In this document: piece by piece, positions 54,343-64,000 of the stretch
Position numbering within the stretch: position 1 is the stretch's first letter
Layout of the letters: each line of letters opens with the position of its first letter
Assembly: GCA_021397845.1 (NCBI GenBank)
Contig: CM038049.1
Coordinates: forward strand, 104,810,877 to 104,874,876
DNA length: 64,000 nt
Direction: 5' to 3'
Source: Areca catechu
Taxonomy: Eukaryota > Streptophyta > Magnoliopsida > Arecales > Arecaceae
Notes under the pieces: generated by a model
What the model was told of the DNA's origin: nothing
What the model saw: only the letters and a program-made list of their open reading frames with translations
Database searches by the model: none
Translations under genes and position numbers: made by a program

Positions 54343-54354
54343 TGGTGTCAGAGC
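54343..54354 (+). other. Primer binding site of element C
   Basis: TGGTGTCAGAGC, two bases after the LTR end. One mismatch to the standard initiator tRNA-Met PBS (A to G at position 5). Confidence 0.88.
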
Positions 54355-54383
54355 AGTGTCTCTGATTACTTTAGTAAAGATTG

Positions 54384-56272
54384 ATGGCTCATCCCATGAG
54401 TACATCCTTGGCCAAAGGCCAGTCAACAAATAGTCCTCTACTATTCACAGGCATTAATTATTCATATTGGAAAGCACGAATGAAGATTTATATACAAGCA
54501 GTAGATTTTCAATTATGGAAAGTCATCTTGAAAGGGCCACACATTCCCATAATTAAAGTTGATGGCGTGGACATCCCTAAGCCTGAAGAGGACTGGGATG
54601 ATCATGACATGGAGATGGGGGAATTAAACGCCAAAGCAATGAATTTGTTATGTTGTGCTTTGGATGCAAATGAGTTCAACCGAATTTTCACTTGCTCTTC
54701 AACAAAGGAAATCTGGGATAAACTCGAAGTGACCCATGAGGAAACTTCTCAAGTGAAAACCTCCAAGATAAATTTTTTAGTTCATAATTATGAATTGTTT
54801 AAAATGGAACCTTCTGAAATAATTTCTACCATATTCTCTAGATTTACAGATATTATTAATGGTTTGAAGAGTCTTGGCAGGGTATATATAGTGCAGATCT
54901 AGTTCAGAAGATCCTTCATTCTTAGCCCGATAAATGGGATCCCAAAGTAACTGCAATCCAGGAAGCCAAAGATCTAAACACATTACTGCTAGATGAACTG
55001 CTGGGATCACTCATCACCCACGAGCTGACAATGCAGTACAGAATGGAAGATGAGCAGAAGAAAAAGAAGACAATAGCCTTCAAAGCTGCTTCCGAATCTA
55101 AGAGTGATGATGAAGAATCTGAAGAAGAAAGCACCTCCTCCAATGATGACCTAGAAGACGATAACATCGCTATGGTTGTGAGGAGATTCAAAAAATTTAT
55201 GGGAAGAAAGAAAGGAAGGTATAACCAAAAATTTCATAGGAAGGATTATGGAAAGGAAAAGGACAGAGAGAAAGATAAAGAGGTAGTCCCCACATGCTAC
55301 GAATGCAAGAAGCCGGGGCACATATGTCTAGACTGTCCACTGTTGAAAAAATCCTTCAAATAGAAGAAGAAAAAGAAAGCCATGGTTGCCACATGGTCCG
55401 ACAGTGAAGACTCATCATCATCTGAAGAAGAAGAGACCACCAAGATCGCAAATTTATGCTTAATGGGTCTCGAAGTTGAGGTAACATCCCCTAACAATTT
55501 CACTGAATTTACATTTGATGAATTAAATTTTGCTTTTCATGAATTATTATCTGAATTTAAGAAAGTTGGAGTAAAGATAAAATCATTGAAAAATATGAAT
55601 GATTCTTTACTCAAACAAAAGGATGAAATTTCAGAAAAGAACATTTTATTACAAAAAGAATTGCATGACTTTTCTGAAAAATTTGAAAAGCTAAAAAATG
55701 AAAATCTTTCATGTGAAAAGAAGAACAATGATTTACTTGCTGAAAATAATGAATTGAAAAAGGAGGTTGCAAAACTCAAGCCTTTAGTTGAAAAACTCAC
55801 TTTATCTTCAAATAAGCTTGAGTTAATTTTAAAAGAACAACGAATTTCAGGAAATAAAGCTGGAATTGGATTTAAAACTTCTTTTATGAATGGAATTTCA
55901 GCAACTACTTTTGTGAAATCCAAAACACCTGCTCAAAATGTTTTATCTCAAAAAGTTTCAACCACACCAAAAACTGTTTCTTCTTCAAAGTCTTTGTTAT
56001 ATGTTCCTAAGAATTTGAGAAAAAATGCATACATTTCAAAAAGTTCAAAATCTGCATCAAGTGCATCAACCTTTAGATCTTCAAATTCTGCTTCAATCAA
56101 AAATTCTAAAGTTGTTTGCTATGTTTGTAAAAGAATAGGACATAAAGCTTTTGAATGCAATAATGTTAGAAATGTCCTTAAGAAAGTAAGAAAGATTTGG
56201 GTTCCTAAAGGAACCAGCTTTGCTGACCTGCAAGGACCCAAGGTAGCTTGGGTACCTAAAAGAATTCATTGA
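54384..56272 (+). pseudogene. gag: Gag of element C: capsid, two zinc knuckles, coiled coil
   Basis: Start ATG at 54384 (MAHPMSTSLAKGQSTNSP). The capsid region is open to about 54890 (INYSYWKARMKIYIQAVDFQ), then a frameshift. 55031-55363 is acidic/basic and carries the first CX2CX4HX4C knuckle, CYECKKPGHICLDC. After a short break, 55382-56272 is open for 296 codons: acidic Ser-rich start, a long coiled coil (about residues 45-160), a Ser/Lys-rich basic region and a second knuckle, CYVCKRIGHKAFEC. An enlarged gag with a coiled coil is a Sirevirus feature. Only about two breaks separate it from intact. Confidence 0.9.
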
Positions 56273-56841
56273 CTGTTTTGCAGGAATGTCTTGCAGCCCA
56301 AAAATTAAAGAAAAGGTGGTACTTAGACAGTGGCTGCTCAAGACATATGACAGGTGACAAGGACCAATTCATCACCCTTGAAATAAAAGAAGGAGGCTTG
56401 GTCACCTTTGGAGATAATGACAAAGGGAGAATAATCGGTATTGGTAAGATCAAAATAACTCCCTTCACTTTTATTGAAAATGTCTTGCTAGTAGACAAAT
56501 TGAAGCATAATCTCTTATATATAAGTCAATTATGTGATAAAGGTTTCAAGGTTGTCTTTGAATCTTCTATGTATATAGTAACTAACTCGTTAGATTCTAG
56601 CAATAAGTTCATTGGACATAGACTCGGGAATATCTATGTGGTAGATCTTAATGATCTTGCTATGTCAAGTAGCCCTAGTCTAGTTGCAATGAATGCTAAG
56701 ACCAAAGGGTCGGGTTTACTATGGCATAGATGATTAGGTCATGCTAGCAAGCATACAATTGCCAAATTAATTTCTAAAGATCTTGTTAGAGGCATTCCTA
56801 AGTTTAAAGTTGATTTAAATCATGTTTGTGATGCATGTCAA
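56273..56841 (+). pseudogene. Protease and GAG-pre-integrase of element C
   Basis: Open from the end of gag to 56730. RWYLDSGCSRHMTGDK has the Asp-Ser-Gly protease active site; HNLLYISQLCDKGFKVVF follows. The pre-integrase zinc domain starts LLWHR and is cut by a TGA (56731-56733, likely from CGA) before LGHAS, and ends with CDACQMGK at about 56835. It parallels 2129-2695 of element D. Confidence 0.87.
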
Positions 56842-57850
56842 ATGGGTAAACAAACAAGGAGGAGTTTTAAATCAAAGAATATAGTTTCTACAACAAGACC
56901 TCTTGAACTACTTCACATGGATCTTTTCGGACCTACTAGGACCACAAGTCTAGAAGGGATAAAATATGCTCTTGTGATAGTAGATGATTTTTTGAGATTT
57001 ACTTGGGTTTTGTTCATTGCTTCGAAAGATGAAACTTTTCATGTTTTCAGAAAATTTCATAAAAAGGTTTCAAACCAAAAGAACTTATCTTTGATTTCAA
57101 TTAGAAGTGATCATGGAACTGAGTTTGAAAATCAATTTTTTGAAGATTATTGTACTGAATTTGGCATTGATCACAACTTCTCCGCTCCTAGAACACCTCA
57201 ACAAAATGGTATTGTAGATAGAAAAAATAGGACACTAGAAGAAATGGCTCGCACAATGTTGTGTGAAGGCAATCTTCCAAAGTACTTTTGGGCAGAAGCG
57301 GTGAACACTACATATTATATTTTAAACCACGTTTTGATCCATCCTATTTTAAAGAAAATCCCATATGAGCTTTGGAATGACAAAAAAATCAAATATTAGT
57401 TATTTTCATGTGTTTGGATGTAAATGCTTTGTGCATAACAATGGAAAAGATAATTTAGGAAAATTTGATTCTAAAGCTGATGATGCAATTTTCCTAGGTT
57501 ATTCATTACATAGCAAAGCATATCGGGTTTTTAATAAAAGGACTGTTACTGTTGAAGAGTCAATTCATGTTGTATTTATTGAAACTAACCCTACACCTTC
57601 TAGACAAGAAGAGTGCATAGACAATGATGCAGGTACATTGCAAAAAGGAATGGATGACTTAAGCATTCAAGACAAAGACACTCAAGATGGAGAAGAAGCG
57701 GTAAGTAAGGATCGCACCGATCTACCGAGGGACTGGAGGTATGTTACATCTCACCCTAAAGAATTAATAATAGGAGATCCTTCACATGGTGTTAGGACTA
57801 GGGCTGCCCATAAGGATGCACATGATTACCAAGCCTTTTATCACAAATAG
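56842..57850 (+). pseudogene. Integrase of element C, third catalytic residue changed to Asp
   Basis: Open frame 56842-57397 with the catalytic core: LLHMDLFGPT (Asp codon 56920-56922), ISIRSDHGTEFEN (Asp 57109-57111) and QQNGIVDRKNRTL. In the last, the D-D-35-E glutamate position is GAT (Asp, 57217-57219). A one-base frameshift near 57395 moves reading to 57365-57850, the integrase C-terminal region (SYFHVFGCKCFV, DAIFLGYSLHSKAYRVFNKR) and linker. Element D keeps Glu at this site, so the change is specific to C. Confidence 0.87.
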
Positions 57851-57891
57851 AACCCCATAGCTTAGAAGAGGCTGAGACTGACCCAAACTGG

Positions 57892-58724
57892 ATGATGGCA
57901 ATGCATGAAGAATTAAACAAGTTTGAAAGAAATAAGGTATGGACACTTGTAGATAGACCTACTGACCATCCAATAATAGGAACCAAATGGGTTTATAGGA
58001 ATAAATTAGATGAGCAAGAAAACATTATAAGAAACAAAGCTAGATTTGTGGCAAAGGGATATAACCAAGAAGAAGGTATTGATTTTGATGAAACTTATGC
58101 ACCCGTAACAAGACTAGAAGCCATTAGATTACTACTTGCATTTGCTTACTACATGAATTTTAAACTCTTTCAAATAGATGTAAAAAGTGCATTTCTTAAT
58201 GGTTTTATCTTTGAACAAGTTTTTGTGAAACAACCACCAGGTTTTGAAAATCACACTTTTCCAAACCATGTATTTAAATTAAACAAAGCATTGTATGGTT
58301 TGAAATAAGCACCTAGAGCCTGGTATGATAGACTTAGCACTTTCTTGATTGAAAATGAGTTTTCAAGAGGTAATGTAGACAAAACTCTATTTATCAAAAA
58401 GAAGAATAATGACATCTTAGTTGTACAAATATATATTGATGACATCATTGTTGCTGCAACTAACGAATCTCTATGTAAAGAATTTGCTAAGCTTATGCAG
58501 GAAGAATTTGAAATGAGCTTAATAGGCAAGCTAAACTACTTCCTTGGACTTCAAGTAAAATAAACAAAGGAAGGCATCTTCATCAACGAAGCCAAATACA
58601 TCAAGGAAATCATCAAAAAGTTTGGTATGGAGAGTAGCAAATCAATGAGCACACCCATGAGCCAGCTTGCAGATTAGACAAAGATGAGAATGGATCCAAT
58701 GTTGACCAAAAGCTATATAGAGGT
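57892..58724 (+). pseudogene. Reverse transcriptase of element C
   Basis: RVT_2-type RT. NKVWTLVDRPTDHPIIGTKW, KARFVAKGYNQEEGIDFDE, KSAFLNGFIFEQVFVKQPPG and NKALYGLK lead to a TAA at 58306-58308 (probably from CAA). Then APRAWYDRL, and the catalytic box as YIDD in VVQIYIDDIIVAATN, to a TAA at 58561. The remainder runs through FINEAKYIKEIIKKFGMESS to about 58724. The stops are point changes in one frame; few indels. Confidence 0.88.
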
Positions 58725-59375
58725 ATGATCAGATCCTTATTGTATTTGACAGAAAGTAGACCTGACATATTATATAGTGTATATGTATGTGCTAGATTTC
58801 AGTCATCACCAAAAGAAACATATATGCTCGCTGTTAAAAGAATAATTAAATATTTGAAAGGAACAAGTAATTTAAGAATTTGGTATTCTAAACATTCTAC
58901 TCTAAATTTGATTGGATTCTCTGATGCTGATTATGCTGGTTGTAAAATAGATAGAAAAAGCACTAGCGGTACATGCCAATTTCTAGGGTTGAATTTAATT
59001 TCATGGCACTGTAAGAAGCAAAACTTTGTAGCCTTGTCCACAGCTGAGGCTGAGTACGTGGCTGCTGGTAGTTGTTGTGCTCAAGTATTTTGGATTAAAC
59101 AATAACTAGAAGACTTTGGTGTATCACAATCTAAAATTCTAATTAAATATGATAACACAAGTGCTACTAATTTGATAAAGAATCCAATTCAACACTCTAG
59201 AACCAAGCACATTGAAATTAGACATCATTTTATTAGAGATCATGTTTCTAATGGTAATATTGTGCTTGATTTTGTTTCTACTGAAGATCAATTAGCCGAC
59301 ATATTTACTAAGCCACTCAATCAAGATAGATTTGAGCTAATTAGGAGTGAATTAAGATTTTGCGATCCCTTCTAA
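58725..59375 (+). pseudogene. RT end and RNase H of element C
   Basis: Copia RNase H follows RT: SRPDILYSVYVCARFQSSPK, LIGFSDADYAGCKIDRKSTS, LSTAEAEYVAAG with the RNase H acidic residues, then a TAA (59103-59105, likely from CAA), KHIEIRHHFIRDHV and the closing STEDQLADIFTKPL. The natural stop of pol is TAA after CDPF at about 59373. Only one stop is inside. Confidence 0.88.
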
Positions 59376-59529
59376 ATTCTCTAACCTAATTCCTTCATAT
59401 CTAAGGAAATTTCATATAGAGAACCTCCTCAATTTATTCTATTTTATTGAGCCTTAATTTCCTTCGAAATTCTATTCAAAATCTTTCTGCTTTGTGTTCG
59501 AATTTTTCAAAACTCCATTTTCTCTATTT

Positions 59530-59692
59530 GAGTCGACTGGATCTTAATCCGAGTCGACTGGTTTTCTAAGAATTTTGAGCGAGTTTTGGCTTAGTCGACT
59601 CGAGCAGTTTCGAGTCGACTAGATCCTCTGATGGTTTTAGGAGAGCTTTGGCCGAGCCGACTCGAGCCTTTTTAGGGCTACTCGAGTCTATT
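59530..59692. promoter_or_regulatory. GAGTCGACTGG motif array between pol and the third ORF of element C
   Basis: Six copies of the LTR-type motif: GAGTCGACTGG (59530-59540 and 59551-59561), AGTCGACTCGAG (59593-59604), CGAGTCGACT (59611-59620), GAGCCGACTCGAG (59654-59666) and CTCGAGTCTATTGG (about 59681). They are followed by a TATA box at 59725-59730 and the third ORF at 59859. The order array-TATA-gene copies that of the LTR. Confidence 0.6.
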
Positions 59693-59724
59693 GGAATTTC
59701 GTGCCGAAGTGTTTTGCTTAGGGT

Positions 59725-59730
59725 TATAAA
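59725..59730 (+). promoter_or_regulatory. TATA box upstream of the envelope-like ORF
   Basis: TATAAA within GGGTTATAAACTCTTC, about 130 bp before the ATG at 59859 and just after the motif array. A candidate core promoter for a subgenomic transcript; not proven. Confidence 0.45.
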
Positions 59731-59858
59731 CTCTTCTCCAAACTGTTTAATCTTTATGTTATCTTCTATAACGGTTCATTCATCTCCAAAACCTGCTCCA
59801 AAGACTTCCTTCTCCCTTCCAAGCACTCCAATTTCTTGATTTTCCATCTTTCCTAGCA

Positions 59859-61732
59859 ATGGCACCCAAGCGTGCGATAGGTAAACGCTCCGTTAGGGTT
59901 GCTCCAACTGTTGAAAAGAAAAGAAGGTTCAAAAGGCGGCAAGAAGAGCCAAGTACCACCTTGCACAGTGAAGAATTTGTAGAGGAAGCCACAAGAGATG
60001 CTACAACCGCTCCTAGCCAAGTGCCTTCCATGTCTACGCATCGATAACCTCCGGCCATCGAATTAACATTGAGTTTATTAAAGGCATTGGGTTAAAAATA
60101 GGAGATTTAATTGAAGATCAAGGGTGGAGAAAATTTTGTTCTTTGAATGAAAAGACCTATCCCACTTTGGTTAGAAGTTTTTATGAAAATTTAAGACTGG
60201 GAACTAATCATGTGGAGTCCACTGTAAAAGGAAAGAGGATTATAGTCAATGAGGAATCTCTACATGAATTACTGGACATACCTTCTGATGGACTGAGATT
60301 TCTAGTAATTGACAATAAAGAAAAGACTCTAAGAACAATACTGAACAAAGAAGATGTAGGAGGAATTGGTATAGTTTTTGCTAACGCCCTATCACTGGAA
60401 ATGAGATTGCTTCACAATTTTATTTGTAGAATTTTCTTGCAAAGAACCGGGAGATTTGACTCGGTGAGTGAAAAGGATTTATGCCTTATGGAGCACATTT
60501 TAAAGAAAACTCCTGTCAATCTGTCATACGTTATAATCATGCAAATGAAGGAGATAGTTAGGAAGGCCAAATCCTGTCTACCCTATGGAATGATGCTTAC
60601 TCTCTTGTTTAAATCTCATAGAGTCAGTTTAGATGGTGAAGATGGATTGGAATTGCATCATATAGATGTCTACACTTCTAAAACTCTAGAGAGGATGGGG
60701 TACTTCCAATTGGAAGGAGTATGGAGAAAGAAAGGCACTAATGTAAGGGCTATTGGTAGCTCAAGTAGTAGTGAAGAAGAAGAAGAGGAAGAGAATATAG
60801 AAGCAGTTGGAACTTCTTCTACACCAGTACCTGAGCCTGAGTCACTTGTATCTGAGCCTGCTGCTGTTGCTGAGGATATTAGAGAACCTTCTCCTATGTT
60901 TGACATGCCTGCAGCAGAGTTTGATTTGCCTGCACCGGAGTTTGACTTGCCTGCAACTGATGTTCCTTTACCTGACTACCCTTCTGCAGCACCACAGCCT
61001 CAAATGAGTCAAGTTCAGATTGAAGAACAGATGAGAAGCTTGATAGATACAATGACAGGTACATTAACTTCTTTATTTAGTGATTTGAAAAAGTTAGTGG
61101 ACAGTAGATTGGATAGACTGGAAGAGCATGATTCAAATCTACAAGGAAAGGTTGAAGCTATGGAAGCTTCAAGATCAACTCCTCGGATAGAACTTCAACC
61201 AATTCTAAATTGTATCTCTTCAAGTTCTAAAGCAATTTTAAAGTCTGTGGACACTACATTAAATGAATATCAAACTGAGTTGAGGGAACTTAGAGGCAAA
61301 GTGGGAACTATTGTTGATACAAGAAGTATGGCTGATGATTACACTAGAGGCATTGGGATCATCAGGTCGGAGCTTGGCAAACTTCGAGGATCAGTTGAGG
61401 CATTCGCCAATGTCCAAGTTTCTTAGCTTATATCAATGTAGAAAGAAATAGGTGAGATGAAGGAGGCAGTGAACAAAGTGCCAGTTAGCCTCAAGGACAA
61501 GGAGCAATAGCTTGGAGCAATTTGGATGGATATGGTGTCTATCTGTGGCACTGCCAGATCCTTGGGGGTCACAGCTAGGACCAAACCATTATATGATCCA
61601 CCTCCCATTTCTACTAGGGCTCCTAGTACCTCTCATCACCCTAGGGCTCCTCCTCCTCATGCTTCATCTAGTCGATCACCTAGACCCACTTCTTAGCATG
61701 GTGCCAATGTTCCTAGAGATGACTCTGAGTAG
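59859..61732 (+). pseudogene. Envelope-like third ORF of element C ('putative plant transposon protein' domain)
   Basis: ATG at 59859 (MAPKRAIGKRSVRVAPTVEK), a basic N-terminus, then a frameshift near 60045. From there the frame is open to 61423. Residues equivalent to 60050-60720 match the pattern of the plant 'putative plant transposon protein' domain (FYENLRLGTNHVESTVKGKR, LLDIPSDGLR, CLMEHILKKTPVNL). An acidic Ser/Glu linker, FDLPAPEFDLPATD repeats and a C-terminal coiled coil follow. TAG stops at 61424, 61439, 61508 and 61694, mostly explicable as CAG, precede the likely true end at 61730-61732. I see no clear signal peptide or membrane helix, so 'envelope' is only positional. Confidence 0.75.
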
Positions 61733-62525
61733 ATGTTTTGTAGTTTCAGTACTTTTTGGATGCTTTTTGAAACTTTTGTGATGGTTGATGTACTGAACAC
61801 CTTTTTGATAGAAATAAAATGAACAACTTTTTGGTCACTGTATAATGTGTGTATATGTATTATCTTGTTTACTCTCTCCATTTGTTTAAATAGAATTCTC
61901 TCTTTAAGTTGAGAAAGTGAAATTATCTCAAACAAATCTTAAAACTTTCTCAATCTATTTAAAATTCTGAACTTATCTATTTAACCTTTTTGAATTGATG
62001 ACAAAAAGGGGGAGAACCATAAAGTGCATGAAAGAAAAAGCTTAATGAATTGCAATAGAACTACTAAAGCAAAGTAGACGGGGGGAGTTTTAAAGAATTT
62101 TTGAATGATCTTTGCATTTTTGAATGATCTTTTGCATATTATTCTGTTAAAATGTTCAATTGAATGATAAAGGGGGAGAAACTTAAGAAATTTCTTATTG
62201 TTTAAAAATTTTATAAAAACGGGGAGATTTACATGTTCAATTTACATGCTTCAATGATTACAATGATGCTCTCTACTTACTACATCTATCTGTTAATACT
62301 TAATGCTGCTTGATACATACAAGCAATCATTCTCTGATACTTACAGTTTATAAAATTAACTTTGTGCATAACTGTATAGCATATATTGATGCACATTTGA
62401 GATTACAGTTGATTTTATGAATTGTCAAACAAGTGTAAATGCTTAACTTGATATACATCCATACTTGTGAATATAATAGATTCTTTTCATGCCCAGTGTT
62501 TTGTCATCATCAAAAAGGGGGAGGT
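61733..62525 (+). other. Multiple polypurine tracts before the 3' LTR of element C
   Basis: Purine tracts of the form AAAAAGGGGGAGA recur at 62003-62016, 62071-62087 (interrupted), 62169-62181, 62216-62227 and 62512-62525, the last directly abutting the LTR. Repeated polypurine tracts in this region are a described Sirevirus feature. The interval otherwise has no gene. Confidence 0.8.
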
Positions 62526-64000
62526 TGTTGACTCCTAAAGTGATTTTGATGATAACAAAACATTGGAGCATACATTTGGTTATCTAACAACTCTTCAAAT
62601 GATTGACAAGTTTTTTATAGGACAACTACATTGACACACTTTCTAAATCCTATAATCTTTATTGCTTTGTATTAAGTTGTAAAGTGTTTAGAATCTTGTA
62701 AAGAAGAACCCTATAAAAGATTCCTACGCTGATCAAGTTTAAGGGTTACTTCTAGTAGTTTTCAAGCTTCAATTTTTCTTGAATTTATTGTAAGAAGTCC
62801 TTGAAAGAAGTCTTCAAAGCATGGGACAAGTGTTCTGGAAGATAGAGTTTGATCTGGTTAAAGAACCAATTTCGAGCCGACTGGATGGAGGACCTAGCCA
62901 ACTCTGGCACTCACACAAGAAAGAAGTTCTCTGGCACACAGATCCAGCCGATTGGCACCAAGGCCCAGCCGACTAGTGCAGAATATGGTTGAGAACGTTC
63001 TAAGATTCTCAGGGATCCGAGCTGACTGGAATTCAGCCCAGCCGACTTGTCCAGAACTTGATTGAGAATGGTCTAAGAGCCTCTGAGATCCGAGCCGACT
63101 GGATTCCAACCTTGCTGACTCGTCTAGAGTAAGGTATTTTCTCAACTATGGAAGCTAGCCGACTGGCATTCAGCCCAGTCGACCCGAACTTGATTCGAGC
63201 CGACTCGAAGATTGTCCGAGCCGACTGGAATGACAGGGTCACCTCCAACGACTAGTTCCAGTTCTTAGTTTTTGAATTCTAAAAGTGCTCTAACGGTAAC
63301 CTATCACCTCCCAACGGTCTACAATGTTCAAAATCAAGGGAAGGCAGTTGAAGTCTCTATAAATAAGGTATGAGAACATCTTTGAAGGAAAAAAAATGAA
63401 TTATTGGGCATTTATTGAACACTTATTGAAGTGAGAAGAGAGAGAGCACTTGAGCTTTAAAGTCTGCTTTCAAGCCTGCAACAACTCTTACCAGAAGCTT
63501 GAAGCATCTTTTGAGGAAAGCAAGGAAGCCATTGAAGTGCATTGAAGAGCATTCAGTGGATCTTCACTCGAGCTACATTGGCAACCACCCAGACAACAGA
63601 GTTTGTCTTTATTGTTGCTTCTTTATTCTATTTTTTAGAATATCTGGGTTATTGGTGAGCCCAGTTTTAAAAACCAAATAGGTTTCTTAGGTGAGCCTGT
63701 AAAAACCAGAGTGTAAGGGTTTCTTTGGTGAGCCTATTTAAAAACCAAAGTGTAGAGGTTCTAGGTGAGCCTGTGAAAACCTAGTTTGGGTTTCTTAGGT
63801 GAGCCCATTTTTTAAAAACCAAAGTGTAGAGGTTGGGATTGTGAGCTTGTAAAACTATCCGACTGTATTCCGGTTTGTGGGATATAGTGGAAATCTCGAG
63901 TGGTGAACTTGGATAGTGGACGTAGGAGCTGGGTTGCTCCGAACCACTATAAACCTGCTTTGTTTGTGTTGTGTTTGATTTACCATTTAGCTTCTGCATT
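62526..64000 (+). repeat. 3' LTR of element C (first ~1475 bp, truncated by the window)
   Basis: It starts TGTTGACTCC after the polypurine tract and aligns to 52735-54224. Motif array at about 62876-63230, TATA box at 63358-63365, GGTGAGCCTG repeats at about 63650-63860. Differences from the 5' LTR are mostly single transitions plus a few deletions (for example near 62965, where a block around AACTAGAATTCAGCCC is missing). Confidence 0.92.

Larger units (their letters stand above)
52735..64000 (+). mobile_element. Element C: Sirevirus (Ty1-copia) with envelope-like ORF, 3' LTR truncated by window end
   Basis: 5' LTR (52735-54340), PBS, gag with two zinc knuckles and a coiled coil, protease, integrase, RT, RNase H, an extra ORF (59859-61732), several polypurine tracts and the 3' LTR from 62526. 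This layout, with an envelope-like third ORF and repeated purine tracts, is the published description of Sireviruses, a plant-only copia genus. About 116-130 bp of the 3' LTR and the right-hand target duplication lie outside. Stops and frameshifts occur in gag, protease, integrase, RT and the third ORF. The LTRs are very similar, so it is a fairly young insertion into B. Confidence 0.92.

Overview
This is nuclear DNA from a flowering plant with a large, repeat-rich genome. Ty1-copia elements of the Sirevirus type, Tat-lineage Ty3-gypsy elements and a chromovirus are plant hallmarks. I cannot name the species. I found no host gene, tRNA, rRNA or CRISPR array. Essentially the whole window is LTR retrotransposons nested in one another, and no autonomous coding region is intact.

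Layout, left to right. (1) 1-6034, minus strand: a Sirevirus-type copia element ('D') with complete 5' LTR, PBS, gag, protease, integrase and reverse transcriptase, running off the left edge. (2) 6035-17378, plus strand: copia element 'A', whose 5' LTR was split by D. It has a long leader, gag, a protease broken by a solo LTR (10686-12361, 5-bp target duplication CCAAT), integrase, RT/RNase H and a full 3' LTR. (3) 17379-17986: AT-rich flank. (4) 17987-43536, plus strand: Tat-lineage gypsy element 'T1' with 828/827-bp LTRs, gag, protease, RT, two RNase H domains, integrase, a tandem-repeat 3' region and three antisense ORFs. T1 was hit twice. One hit is an almost 'LTR-only' element 'M' (22466-28214), itself split by a solo LTR (23611-26070, duplication GAGAG). 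The other is a deleted chromovirus 'K' on the minus strand (36021-42249, duplication ACAAG). (5) 43537-48025: older sequence with a minus-strand Tat relic 'R' (LTR 44684-45295, antisense-ORF relic, tandem repeats) and a small LTR-like fragment. (6) 48026-52734, plus strand: copia element 'B', a relative of A, with 5' LTR, leader and gag. (7) 52735-64000, plus strand: Sirevirus 'C', inserted at the gag-protease junction of B. It has gag with coiled coil, protease, integrase, RT/RNase H, an envelope-like third ORF, multiple polypurine tracts and most of the 3' LTR.

The most interesting signals are: periodic GAGYCGACT / TCGAYACTTGA arrays in the LTRs of three different elements; a further such array plus a TATA box in front of the envelope-like ORF of C, suggesting an internal promoter; M, with about 1.6-kb LTRs and only about 87 bp between them, containing just a PBS, a perfect hairpin and a purine tract; three successive antisense ORFs in T1 with a recurring C-terminal signature, two of them with their own TATA-like box; and loss of the catalytic glutamate of integrase in both T1 (to Lys) and C (to Asp). 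Most in-frame stops are explicable as C-to-T changes at CAG, CAA, CGA or TGG codons, as expected for methylated, silenced transposons.
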